Part shown: positions 46,289 through 57,555 of the stretch, in pieces | Position numbering within the stretch: position 1 is the stretch's first letter | Layout: every line of letters starts with the position of its first letter | Assembly: GCF_000213175.1 (NCBI RefSeq) | Contig: NW_009799104.1 | Span: 3,791,128-3,855,127, forward strand | Reading direction: 5' to 3' | DNA length: 64,000 bases | Source: Neurospora tetrasperma FGSC 2508 | Taxonomy: Eukaryota > Ascomycota > Sordariomycetes > Sordariales > Sordariaceae | The notes under the pieces: generated by a model | What the model was told of the DNA's origin: nothing | Database searches by the model: none | The model's input: only the letters and a program-made list of their open reading frames with translations | Position numbers and translations under genes: made by a program

Positions 46289-49132
46289 TCACCCGATACT
46301 TGACCTCGTTGGCTCTTCCGCAGTGGCAGTAGTATCGACGTTCTCCTCCGACGCCCCCGTGGCTGCCTGTGCTTCGGGCACACCTGGTTGCTCACCTTGG
46401 GCTCCCGCCACAAGGACATCCAAGGATGTTGCCTCGGCTGGCGCGGGTTCGGGCACGTCCAGTTGTTGATCTCGAGTTTTTGTCACAGGGGCGTCGGCGC
46501 CCGGTTGCTGATCCTGACTTGAGGTAGTATCCATCATAGGGGCATCCTGTTGCTGATCTTGAGTTGTATCCATCACAGGATCCAGATCATCCGCGCCCGG
46601 TTGCTGATCCTGAGTATCCAGCTCCATCACAGGGGCATCCTCGCCCGGTTGCTGACCCTCAGCATCCATCATCACATGCATGGCATCCGCCATAGGGTTA
46701 CCCGAGAAGAATGTTGGCTTGGGCAATTCCTCTTCAGCCTTTGTGGTAATCCACTTTCTGGCCCACTGCGCATCCTCCAGCCATTCTCTCCTCACCCACT
46801 CCCTCCATACCTCTACTGGTCCGTCAACCCCCGTCTGGTCTTGGTCATGATCCCCTTCCTGAACCTCCGGCGTTGTACTCCCGCACCCGCTCCCGCTCCC
46901 AGAGGTCATGTTCATAGTTACCTCTGCCAACTCCTCCAACTCGGCTATTACCTCCTTAATGAGTGCCTCGGCCCAGCCCTTGGTGAACCAGCACTCACAC
47001 TCCGTTCCCTTCATGACGCAGCAATAATACCCTAGTAAAGCTAACGCGATCGGATTTCGTCCACCTGGCGGTGGTGATGTGAAAGAGCCGGTGGCGGAAG
47101 TGGATGGCTGGGAGGGTTCGTGTTGTTGTCGAGGCACCTTTGGTTTTTGCAACAAGCCCACAAAGTCACTAGACATTGTAATGGGCCAAACCGCAATGAT
47201 TTCCTGCTCAGGTATTCCACCCTTGGTTAATGCAAATTTGATTGAATCTATCATGGCTGTGACCTCTCCCAGGATGATTTGATGTTCCTTTGGGATGTTG
47301 CTCATCGGAGGCCGGGTATCCTCAAGATTTGGAGGAGAAGCAAAAAAACCAGGACGCCTTGTTGTAATACTACCAACACGCTGGTAAAATCCCTTGAGCT
47401 GGTGCACCAATCTGTCCATGCTAGGGTGATCCTCCCCACTAGGTTCGCCATCGAACAGCCCGCCCACAGGGCCCTCGTGGAGGATGTCTTCCTGGGCAAC
47501 CACGATACTGCCAATACCCCTGACCAGTATGAAGACTCCCAGTAGCTCGTCAATCATAGGGGCTTGTATCTTTTCCTGTTCCCTGTTATAAGCCGGACCA
47601 AACAGCGGCCCCTTACCGCACAAAGCTCCAATAAACGACAGCGAACTGGAAGCGAAAACAGCATGGCAGTTCTCCGGCGTGACGCCCTCCTTGCGCAAGA
47701 TCTCCGTCATTCCTCTCAACGCCAAGTCGAAATGCCTATTGCCTTCGGTACCCCACTTCTGCCTTTTTTCTTCATCCTGTTCCGTACACGCTAGGTGGAA
47801 AGCAGCCGTGGACATGAGGTTGTGCATCAAAAATGGGTATGAAAAGGCTAACTTGGGCACTTGGACCTTCCAGATGTGTTCGTGTACTCCTCGTGTTAGA
47901 CTTTTGTAAGTGTTGGCGGTATAATGGTAAACGAGTTCCAAGTTCGGCAGCTGAGGGCCGAGCTCTGAGTTGGAGGGGCAGCTGGGGAACTGGGATTTGG
48001 GGTTTGTGAAAGCTTGGGTGAGATAGCGGAAGGGATCGGTGGCGGGAATATTGGATGATTCGATTGGCATGGGACTCGGCTGCAAGGGGGTGGGATGGCG
48101 GGAGCGAGACTGAGGGACTGGGTTGTGAGGAGCGCCGGCTGAGGGGTGGGGACTGGTTCGTGGCAGGATAGTAGGAAGAGACAATTGCCCTGCAGGCCTT
48201 GTGGTTGAGTATAAATCAGGTGAGGAGGAGCCAGAGACTTCGACAGGAGTTGGGTATGGAGGGTTGGTGAGCGATTGGATAGCCATGGGGGTCTGACGGT
48301 TGGGTGTAGGAGGGGTGATAGTGATCGCGCCACGAGATGCTGGAAATGAAGAATTGCGGCTGTTTTGGTTTGTTGTATGCATCCCGGATTCGACAGCTTG
48401 ATGGACTCCTGCTGGGGACGTTGAGTATGGGCTGGAGGTTGGAGTAAAAGGGTTGCCAGCGCTGCCGGGTGGTGAAAGAAAGGAGCCGGAACCAGAGGCG
48501 GCAGCGGTGCTGGGTACTGGGAGAAGATTTCGACTGGAGCCGAACACGGGCGCAGACCCGGAGCCAGACCCGGAGCCAGAAGTGGGTGCGGCGCCGGACA
48601 TTGGAGGAAAAGTTCGACCGAAGCCGGGTACGGGGCTAGACCCGGAGATAGACCCAAAGCCAAAGGCGGGAGCGGCGCCGGATGAGCCGACAGGATCACT
48701 AGCGCTGCCGGTTGCTGGGGTAAAAGTGGCTAGAGGACGGAACTCGGAGCCAGGAGAGGGGCCGGGGGCGATTGGGGTAGCAAAACTCAAAGAGGTGCCG
48801 CCGCTGCCGGTTAGTGGAGTAGTGCCGAGCCGGGACCCGGACCCAGACCCCGGCCCGGACCTTGTTGAGCTTGGCCCGGCTGTGGAGCCGCTAGCTTCCG
48901 TTTGTCCCGACGACATTAAACTGCATATAACACCGTGGCGTAGACATGCTTTACAAGATGGTTTAGTCTCGTCACACTAAGTAAGCGGAATGTTAGTATT
49001 ATATAAGAACAAGTTAGGGTAGTAAATAGTACACACTTTGACGCGTCGCTGCTTGCATCGTGTGCAGCCGGTACGAGATTTGGTGTATCCCAGACGCGGT
49101 CCTCGATGAGTCGCAACCACACGCCCTGGCAT
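46289..49132 (-). CDS. Zn2Cys6 transcription factor, Upc2-like
   Basis: Exons 49132-49037 and 48976-46289 code for 927 residues. The binuclear zinc cluster spans the 60-base intron: CTRCKQRRVK in exon 1 and CDETKPSCKACLRHGVIC in exon 2, with the standard six Cys. Residues about 53-340 are Ser/Gly/Pro-rich and include Gly-Ser repeats. From about 379 (LELVYHYTANTYKSL, then VPKLAFSYPFLMHNLM) it matches the ligand-sensing region of Upc2/Ecm22-type regulators of sterol uptake. A C-terminal tail carries imperfect repeats built around DQQPGADAP. The reading frame ends at a TGA (46289-46291) and then stays open for 60 more codons to a TAG at 46106-46108. It is likely a nuclear activator. Its targets are unknown; sterol or hypoxia control is an inference from the family. 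Confidence 0.88.
46440..46690 (-). repeat. imperfect coding repeats (DQQPGADAPV type)
   Basis: At least four copies of a unit of roughly 15-17 codons, with core Asp-Gln-Gln-Pro-Gly-Ala/Glu-Asp-Ala-Pro-Val, lie in the C-terminal tail of the Zn2Cys6 protein. The DNA copies share CCCGGTTGCTGATCCTGA on the plus strand. Confidence 0.7.
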
Positions 49133-50980
49133 TGGTACATCTACCTGTATGTACACGATCCAATCGAACTGTCCCAAAGCGATAAGGGAAACACGGTGTA
49201 GTTCGTATTCGGGTATGGTAGTAAAGTACCAGCTCGTGTAAGTATATAGAGATTTGAGTTGGAGTGTCGCGTCAGTGCGAGTGAGTACCGGCCCCACTAG
49301 TAACCAAAATCTCCACCGGTAATTCTGGTGAAATATGACAACTCCCGTGCAGTGCGTCGCTGGTAAGAAACGTATTGTCGTTACGCCGTTCTGTCGTAAC
49401 CTTTTGCGGTCTGGATGGTGTGTCCAGGTGCTGTCAGGGTTAGGAGGGTGTCCTGATAAAAGCGTCTCAGAGCAACCTGAGAAAAAAAATGCGAAAGCGA
49501 GATGGAGAATGGGATAAAATGGGTGTGGATGGCGTGGGAGCCCGCGAGCGCCAAGTTTCTGGAGAGAAAGGAGGTGACGAGCGGACGAACTGATGTGGGT
49601 GGGTGGAGATCCATGGAAGTGTGGGACGTGCACCCCGGAAACCACCACTGAAAAGAACATCGATCCGAATCCGAAAGCCAGGGCCGGGGCCAGGGTTGGG
49701 GCCGGGGCTGGGCTAGCAGCTCACTGTGTCTGTATTAAGGTATAAATAGGTAAGTAGTAAAGGTAGTAGTATGTTTCGTTCAGACCACTTACTCACTTGA
49801 GCCTCTCACCTCTCCGCGAGGCGAGCACCTGGTTGGGTGCTGGTGGTTGTTGTGAAAGGTAGCGTCTACTCCAAAGGGGAATGAATATTGGATGGGGAGT
49901 GCGCATGATCAAGAGATCAGATGGATGCTTGAATAATACTCAAAACCCTCATAAACATTAAAGTCAATAATGATTGTCGTGATGGACATGGACGGGAATC
50001 GACGGGCCAAGAAGCACGAGCTCGACCGGGAAAATGGCTTGTAAGAGAAAGGGGCACCACGGGTCAGATGAATAAATAATAGCGGCAAGAGATGGATGAT
50101 GACCAAGCAGTCTCGCTGTCTTGATGCTCCCAGATCCGTCGCTGTTCATGTCACATAATGTCTAGGTACCTAGCGATTAGTAACGACAGAGTGCATTCTG
50201 TGTCAAGTTCCTACCGAAGAGGGGCACATTATCTTGCTCCTTGAGGTACCCGGATTCGTCCGTGATGCCTCTTCGTTTTGTCCAATTTGTCTGGATCCTA
50301 CCGGACTACTCAATGAATATATTCCAATTGGCAAGGGGCACGCAGTCTCTCTTTGGGATGTCAGTTGCGATGAGGCCTTGTAACATACGTGTAACATACG
50401 GATATGGCAAATGTCGCTTGTCGACGGCTGGTTGTAAGGAACCACCGGGCTACTGTCCCGCACCTACCCCAACTGAGTTGAATATATTTTCAAAAGTGCG
50501 GGAAGGTCGCAGCTGAAACTACCTACGCAATGCAGTGTCGGGAAGTAGGTAAGGGACGTACCAGGCGGGAATACTGCTCCCCTCATTGGCGCAGTGGTGC
50601 CGCGAACTTGAACCGCCCTGCATTTGACCTTCCAGATCGGATGGTTCAATTCAATGCCATGCACATCTCCATGCCCCGTGCTTTCCTTGCAGTTTTTTTC
50701 TCTCTCATACATGGACTCCTCTCTCGGATGCGGACTTGCTGCGATGTCGATGCCGGCCCGTTCCACTGCAGTCGCCAAGACACCTGGCGTCATCATACCT
50801 ACCTCTACATAGGTACCTCTAGTAGTAGTTTCTTCCTGAATTCGCCCGTTGTCATTGCCTTGGCCCGTCAACGGACCACTGGATGAGCCCGAATGCGGAT
50901 AACGGACAATTGCAGGCGTACCTCTAGTATGCGACCCGAATGACACAGATTCCCAGCACTCCCTAGAGGTACCTATGATA

Positions 50981-51130
50981 CTCATCGGTTAGGTGCACCT
51001 GCCAGAGCCATGTAGGGCCTCCTTTGGGGGCCCGCTTATTACAGCCTCAGCCAACCGAAGAGGGACCTGAAGGGACGAGGCGGGAGAGTTGGTTGGCTGA
51101 ATGGCGAAGCGAATCCACCTAACCGACGAG
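50981..51130. mobile_element. 150-bp MITE-like inverted-repeat element, TA-flanked
   Basis: CTCATCGGTTAGGTG (50981-50995) and the reverse complement of 51116-51130 (CTCGTCGGTTAGGTG) match at 14 of 15 bases, the one change being A/G. TA is directly outside each end (50979-50980, 51131-51132). A second inner inverted repeat, TCAGCCAAC with GTTGGCTGA, lies within. It is non-coding. The short terminal repeats make chance or a plain hairpin possible. Confidence 0.45.
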
Positions 51131-53063
51131 TACATTACATGTACCTACCTTAGCTCGTGCCCAAGGTGCTTACAGTACCTAGGTACCTTCTGCCTACCCC
51201 TCTACACTGCACTCTGCCCCTACCCCTCGCTACCGCATACTAGGATTCCAGGATATCAGAATCTACTTATCTGCCCGTTAGCATACTGTACGAATATGTG
51301 CTTTTTATGCCTGATGAAAAGAGTTGGGTGGGGGTGACAGCATTGGTAAGAGCCCGGAGCACTGTAAATTCGATTCCTTCTGGTGCCCTGTCTTTTCTAC
51401 CCACTTTCTCAAGAGAGCTGGAGGGTGGGGACATTCAGAATCGCCGTCTTGCATAGAAATTCTGCCGTGATGGGCATAAATATTGCATTATGCTTGCAGA
51501 CCATGTCTGATTTCCTGGGATCCTAAAACCCAACGCCCCGAATATAGGTATGCGGCATACTATGTACATGAACCCAGGGGCACGCTCCTGGACGGATCAC
51601 GGACCATATCGCTCACTCAGCCCCAAGAGATCTACCTATCTTACTCAGTCTCAAACTGCATGTAACCCAACGTTTGCTGATGTTTATCGGCAATTGCTCA
51701 CCGGCATCGTGTGAGGCTTGGTGCAAGTGCCGACACTGGTAAAACCTCCCTTCTAGATTTCGATCTGGACACGCATGGGGCGCTTTCGCGCTGCTAAGGA
51801 CTACATCTCTCGAAGGAAGGGGTTGGCGGCTGGGGCTTGGAGGCACGGTACGGATACACCGACCGACATATATCGATCTTAGAAATGATGTCAGATTTCG
51901 GTGACGCCCGACTAAGTTAAACCCGCCCTCACCATGGGTTTTGGCGGGGACGTGGCCGCTGGACCAGTCCAGGTCTGTTTACTCAGTAGCTCACATCAAG
52001 ACGAACTGGTGGGAGAGGAAAAAAAAAAGAAAAAAAGTGTCATGGCAAGTGAAAATGAATCATAGTGAACCAAAACGGTTCTACCTTCCGTCAGTAAAGT
52101 AGGTAATCACAAGGATCATACAGCCAAGACACCGAAGAGCGAATCAATTTCAAAACCGAATGCGAATGCGAGCGTTTCACTAGACTTGCCATTCCGTCTA
52201 CACTACAGATTGCTACAAGGATGAATTTTAGCGCACTTACAATCGACCATCCATCATGTACACTAGATCCGTAGCACAACGTCGAGCGGTTCAAAGCAAA
52301 CTGACTAGAATCAAAATAAACAAAAGCTGCCAAGATGAGGACCAGAACCACAGAAGAAAAAAAAAAGAAAAAAAAAGTGGGGGGGGGGGGGGAATACATA
52401 CTACCTTGACTTCAGGCAAAGTTCTTGATATCATCATCAATGGGCATAGGAGTTATGCAGCAACCACCTTACGCCGGAACGATGGCAAGAGAAAGCCCTA
52501 CTACTGACTGCCTACGTGTCGGTATGAGTCCGAATCTTTGGATCAAGGCAAATGTAACCGTCGATTTTACATGGGATTCAAGGCAATGATGGAAGAAGGA
52601 AGCCCTTTCGCCGACTACTGCCTGCCTCTATGTTGTCCGAGTCTTCGGATGGATACATCATGCTCCCAGGCAGTCAGCCGGCGATTTGGTCATGTTTCAC
52701 AATCTTCCACTTCCACCACTCGCACAATGACTCAAGATGCCGTGGAAGGAACCCTGGAACATGGTGGTATCCATCCATTGATTCCGGGATGATTTTGCGA
52801 CCATCGGTTTGGCCCAGTGATATGTAGAGAAAACCGAGACCGAACAACCCCAGAGACACTAGTCGACGGGCCCTGGTGTCGTGTCGGAATGATCGTCATT
52901 GCCAATCCTGGGTCTCCCCCACCAAAAATGGACCCTCAATTGCGGCCTCTTGGAATAACACCGCTAAGGCGGGAGGTCGTTCGTTCGACTGGAGTTGTTT
53001 CCGTTTGAGGCGTCAAGATTGCACAGGGCATAGATTCAATCGAATCAAGGACTGGGTGTGGTG

Positions 53064-53069
53064 TATATA
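53064..53069 (+). promoter_or_regulatory. TATA box of second P450 gene
   Basis: TATATA in the context GTGTATATAGAG, 167 bases before the ATG at 53236, and followed by a pyrimidine-rich leader. Confidence 0.45.
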
Positions 53070-53235
53070 GAGCGCGATCTCCCACTCGGTCTGTAGGCTA
53101 AGAAGCAGTCAGTCATTCTCTCTCATGCTCTCACCACTGCTCCCATCGAGCATCTGCTACCTTCACGTTACCTACTACACCAACGCCCTTGAAGTGAGAT
53201 CAAGAGAGCTACCAGGCTCAGCGACAATAGCCATC

Positions 53236-55082
53236 ATGGCCCTCACCCAACTGGCGCACTCGGCGTCAGCACTCCTCCCACTTGTGCTGCCCTCCATTGC
53301 AGCCATTCTGGCCTTCGCCGTCTTCCAGCGCTTCTTCGCGCCGAATCCGCTGTCCAACCTCCCGATCGTCGGCGAAGAGTACCATGGGTACGAGAAGAAG
53401 AGGCAGGCGTATCTAACCAAAGCAAAGGATCTTTATCTTGAGGGATATACCAAGGTTTGTCTCACCCTCGGATGTGGATGTACTGGCAAGAGATGAGGTG
53501 AATCGGGCAACGAAAAGCAACAAATATGGACGCGGAAGAGAAAAGAAAAACAACTGAAGGATGCTAACATTGGCAAAAATACGCAGTTCAAACATGGTCT
53601 CTTCCGCATCGTGACTCCCAACGCGGGCAACGTTATTGTCGTTTCCCCGAACTTCTTGGACGAGCTGAAGAAGTTGCCAGATGATGTGCTGAGCTTTGAT
53701 GCTGCTAATGATGATGTGAGTTTTCTTCTCTTTTTTTTTTTCCGTCTCATCCAACATGTGCATCCTTCCGTCTTCCTTCCAGTTCTTCTGCCCCCCACAT
53801 GGATCTTTTTCTCCTCGCGTTTCGTCCGACGAATGCTAAGCCGTCTTAGAGCATGCACACCAAATACACCTTGATCCCGACCCACGAACCTATTATCCCG
53901 CACACCGTCAAGACCTCGCTCACGCCCTCGCTCCCTCGCCTCAACCCACAGTTATCCGAAGAGGTGCAAATCGCCTTCTCGCAGGAAATTGCCCCCCTCA
54001 TGTCTAGCTCTCCGTCCGACTGGGCCCCCATCAACATCAACTCCAAGCTCCTGCGCATCGTCGCCAAAGTGTCCGGGCGCGTCTTCATCGGCCCCGAGTT
54101 ATGTCACGATGAGCGCTACTTAGAGGCCGCCGTGGGTTATACCGTCAGCGTGATGGAGGCGCAGAGGGCCGTGGAGAGGATGAATCCCTGGGTCAGGCCC
54201 ATTGCCGCGTGGCGGTTGCAGGAGGTTCGGAAGTTGGCGCAGATGGAGCGGGATGCCACGGCTTTCTTGAGGCCTGTCGTCGAGGCCCGCAGGGAGAAGC
54301 AAAGAAAGGGGGAAGAGAAGGACAACGACATGCTGCAGTGGTTGATGGATTCAGCGGATCAGGGACAAGGGAAGCAACACGGCAAGTGGGGGGAGGACAC
54401 GACCACAACGAGAAAGTTGGCCAGGTTGCAGCTCGCTATCAGCTTCGCTGCCATCCATACTACCACGTTGGTGACGACGCACGCGGTTTACAGCCTTGCC
54501 GCGGACCCCAAGTTGCAAGCCACGCTGCGTGAAGAGATCCAGTCGGTCCTCCAAGAACACAAGGGCGTGTTCAACACCTCGGCCCTGCAGGCCATGAAGA
54601 AGACGGATTCCTTCCTCAAGGAGACGATGCGCTTCCATCCTCTGGGACAGACCTCCTTCAGCCGCAAGGTGCTCAGGACCTTTGCTCTCTCCAACGGACA
54701 AGTCATCCCCAAGGGATCGACCATCGAAGTCCCCAACTACGCTGTCTCGCGGGATCCCGAAGCGTATTCCCACCCGGATGTGTTTGATCCGTTGAGGTTC
54801 TATAACCTCAGAAACGAGGCTAGGGAGAAGGGGGAGGCCGAACAGGCGGCGTCGGGCCAGTTTGTGAGCATCAACAAGGAGTTTTTGACATTCGGATATG
54901 GACGGCATGCCTGCCCTGGAAGGTTCTTTGCGGCAAATGAAATCAAGATGATTTTGGCGAACCTGGTGATGACGTATGAGATGGGACTGGTGGAGGGAGA
55001 GACGGAGAGGTATAGGGACTGGGATATTGCGGCGGGAACCATTCCAGATCCGACAAAGGATGTAATGTTTAGAAAGCTGTAG
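53236..55082 (+). CDS. cytochrome P450, ent-kaurene oxidase-like microsomal type
   Basis: Exons 53236-53454, 53587-53715 and 53850-55082 (all phase 0) code for 526 residues. An N-terminal hydrophobic anchor (about 12-33) implies an endoplasmic reticulum location. The I-helix reads FAAIHTTT, typical of the fungal group around gibberellin P450-4 (ent-kaurene oxidase) and related CYPs, in which His replaces the usual acid. ExxR is ETMR, and the heme loop FGYGRHACPG places the ligand at Cys471. The substrate cannot be told; relatives act on terpenoids and other specialised metabolites. It needs a separate NADPH-P450 reductase. The gene is convergent with the YwbE/zinc-finger gene, with about 100 bases between the two stops. 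The start at 53236 is chosen because the anchor begins there. Confidence 0.92.
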
Positions 55083-55184
55083 GGGTCCGGGATGGTGTAG
55101 CTGTCCGTCCGTTCGTCCCTAGAGTAGAGGTAGGTGAAAGTTTCATAATATTGAGAATTGTTGTAACCTCCCGATAGTCCCTCC

Positions 55185-55282
55185 TCATTCACCAAAGTGA
55201 GCAGCTACATGATGAGCAACCGCCGTGGCATCACCCCGGAAATCGGCACATACCGGGCATACCGATTCCTCTTCCGGTTCAA

Positions 55283-55318
<36 letters not shown>

Positions 55319-55733
55319 ACGGCATAGGATCGGATACGGTAGAAGCCTGACCAGCTCCACCTCTTCTTCCTTTGGTCTTGGCCGGCTTGATATACGCATC
55401 CAGACCGAACTGCTGCGCCGGGGGAGGTTGGGAATGTCCGCCACGGTCTGGACGTGAACCGCCACGGTGATGGGGCTGGCGTGATGGAGAGTCAAAGGTG
55501 GCATTGAAGGATTCCATGTCGGCGCTTCCACTGTCCGGGTTGCTGTTCATGGATTGCACGCGGCCAACTCGTCCATCAGTGAGCCGGACTTTGATGCCGC
55601 GGGGATGGTTTCCTTTGGTGAGCACATCCTGGATGGTGCCGGATACGGTGCGGCCGGTGGGCTGGTCGACTTTGAGTACGATGTTGACTCCGGCACCGGG
55701 GATGACTTGTCGCGTTGTTGGTACTAGGGGCAT
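55185..55733 (-). CDS. YwbE/DUF2196-domain protein with C-terminal zinc finger
   Basis: A single exon of 182 residues. Residues about 8-60 match the bacterial YwbE (DUF2196) family: PGAGVNIVLKVDQPTGRTVSG, then HPRGIKVRLTDGRVGRVQ. A Gly/Arg/His-rich linker follows. Next come about a dozen Thr encoded by an ACT/AGT trinucleotide run (55278-55318) and an acidic patch. The end is a C-x2-C-x12-H-x3-H finger (CPVCADF to HHVAAH) resembling ubiquitin-binding or C2H2 fingers. The function of YwbE is unknown; the nucleic-acid-like basic linker and finger suggest binding to RNA, DNA or ubiquitin, as inference only. Thr-run length is likely to vary between strains. Confidence 0.85.
55278..55318. repeat. 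AGT trinucleotide microsatellite inside a coding region
   Basis: About 13 tandem AGT units on the plus strand, read as ACT (Thr) codons on the minus strand in the YwbE/zinc-finger gene. Length changes would keep frame. Confidence 0.9.
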
Positions 55734-56078
55734 GTTTGGGGTTCGATGTGATGACAGGAAGCAAGGGAAGTGAAATGCGTTGGTCGTTCGCCCTTTCAGT
55801 GATGGCTTCCATTCAGTGATGGTGACGGCGGGGATGCCTGGTGAGAGAAGGGGGGGGGGGCAGTGGTTGAGTGGGGAACTTGGTACAGGACCAGGTACCT
55901 AAGCTTGGCGGTGCACGTGCGTGATCACGTCACTCCTCCTCCCCTTGTCACTTCTTCAAACCTTGGCGACATCCCTCCCCTCCATCGGCCGTCGCAGTCC
56001 ACCGAACCCCGAAGCACTCCACTTGTCCACTCAACTCCATTGTTGCAATTAGTTGCTTGAATTCGTGATACCATCTCC
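55734..56078. promoter_or_regulatory. short divergent promoter region
   Basis: 345 bases separate the start codons of the YwbE-type gene (minus) and the DUF423 gene (plus), so the two probably share a promoter region. It contains a G run (55852-55860) and a palindromic GGTACC (55894-55899). Confidence 0.45.
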
Positions 56079-56632
56079 ATGTCTGCAAACCAAGCCCATC
56101 ACGATCCCGAATCCGAACCTGCCAGTGAAACCACCACTCTCCTCCCCACTGATCACCATTCTCCCGATCCAGAAAACACCCCCAAAATGAGCACCTCCCT
56201 CTTCTGGAAAGTCGGTGCCATCTACGGCGCCGCCGCCGTCGGTCTTGGCGCCTTTGGTGCTCACGGGCTCAAGAAGCGCATTTCTGATCCCAACAAGATT
56301 GCCAGTTGGTCGACGGCTGCTCACTACCAGGTACGACAACTTACTTGCTCAAACTCCTTCTTCCCTCATCCGGCATGCTCATGAGACTCAATGTGTAGCT
56401 GGTCCACTCGGCCGTCATCCTCGTCGCGAGTCATCACCCCGTCGCTTCCGCCCTCTTCACCGCAGGCATGACCATGTTCAGCGGCAGCATCTATGCTTTG
56501 ACCCTCGATACCGAGCGCTTCAGGTTCTTGGGTCCTGTGACACCAGTCGGAGGTCTGTTTCTGATTGCGGGCTGGTTGGCGCTGGCTTTTGCGTCCAAGG
56601 GGAGTGCCGTCGCTAGGTTCCCTCGTTTCTAG
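56079..56632 (+). CDS. DUF423 / TMEM256-like small membrane protein
   Basis: Exons 56079-56330 and 56399-56632 code for 161 residues. After a hydrophilic N-terminal ~40 residues come about four hydrophobic helices (WKVGAIYGAAAVGLGAFGAHGL; LVHSAVILVAS; a segment starting FTAGMTMFSGS; VGGLFLIAGWLALAFA). The GAFGAHGLK motif and the final G-x-L-x-x-x-G-W-L-A pattern are those of DUF423, found in bacteria and as TMEM256 in animals. It is an integral membrane protein of unknown role, possibly mitochondrial in eukaryotes. An inner ATG at codon 37 could be the start of a shorter form, with the family's usual length from there. Confidence 0.9.
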
Positions 56633-57555
56633 AGGTACCTATCTACCTCAATTGTGGATGGGCAAAAATGATGGATGAGACTCCGCTCAAAAAGCACTAG
56701 GAGCATGAGGACCAGCAAAGGTCTGTGTAACATCAAATGTACCTATTTTTCTTGAGAGCAATACCCAACTCGATATTCATGGTGAAGGAGGTGAACACCA
56801 GCAGGCTCGGATGCATCGGCGAAAGCATGCAACAGCGTGGAACAGCAAATGTATGAGAATCGGGTACAGCAGTGGAGGAGGTGGTTGCCAGTTCCGGTCT
56901 ACCGGAAGCTGCGTTCGTCTACCGGAAAGGGTGGGTTATAGACCGTAATACGCATCGTCACCATTCAGCTGGTTACCTACCTTATTCTCTTCCTCTGCGG
57001 GTTCGTTCTTGCCTGGTGAACAGCCTCATCAAGGACGCGGAACATGGCTGCTTCAGTTTTGTCTTCACGTCACCGGCCGTTGACAAACACTTTCTTTGGG
57101 TTAGGGTTCGCATCGGCCTTTTCCTCCCCTGCGATTATGTCATCTTGGGGCTGGCCACATTCACAATGTCCTGACCCCCTTTTGGCTGTCAACAATCCCG
57201 TTTGTCGGTGATGAATCACCACAACGGGACCTTATCCCACGATGCCTTCACTCTTTGTGTTACGTGATACGTCTTGTGTAGCATTGATGGCAATCATGGC
57301 ATCCTATTCACTAGCCTTGCCAATTGTGAACTGTCTAATTGCCTCACCTTTTTGAGGAATGAATCGATCTACCCGCCAGCTCATCAGCGATTGTCGACCC
57401 CCTCCCCTCATTTCCCCAAATTCCCCTCACTTTGCAATCTGCCTCGAAACACCAACACCGGCACAACATCAACAGCATCACACACCCCCATCACGACATC
57501 ACCAACCAGTCATTGTCCCTGCACTTACCTTGTCCGGATATCAGATTACGGCGAT
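56633..57555. other. intergenic, no gene seen
   Basis: Between DUF423 and NmrA-type genes. The frame of the NmrA gene is open upstream to about 57274 but has no earlier ATG. The last 100 bases are C/A-rich leader. Confidence 0.45.

Larger units (their letters stand above)
49133..53235. other. 4.1-kb intergenic stretch with inverted repeats
   Basis: No gene is supported. It contains a 15-bp perfect inverted repeat (50808-50822 with 50963-50977), a 150-bp TA-flanked inverted-repeat element (50981-51130), a degenerate tRNA-like stretch (about 51336-51400), a diverged direct repeat (about 52481-52543 and 52588-52650), and A and G runs near 52355-52393. The last ~170 bases form the promoter and leader of the P450 gene. 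Confidence 0.45.

Noticed and set aside
46106-46292. An intron starting at the GTGAGT that overlaps the stop of the Upc2-like gene
   Set aside because: The nearest acceptor would give a 21-base intron, too short to splice, and the next good acceptor runs straight into a stop.
54351-54908. 185-codon minus-strand frame
   Set aside because: Antisense to the I-helix to heme-loop part of the second P450.
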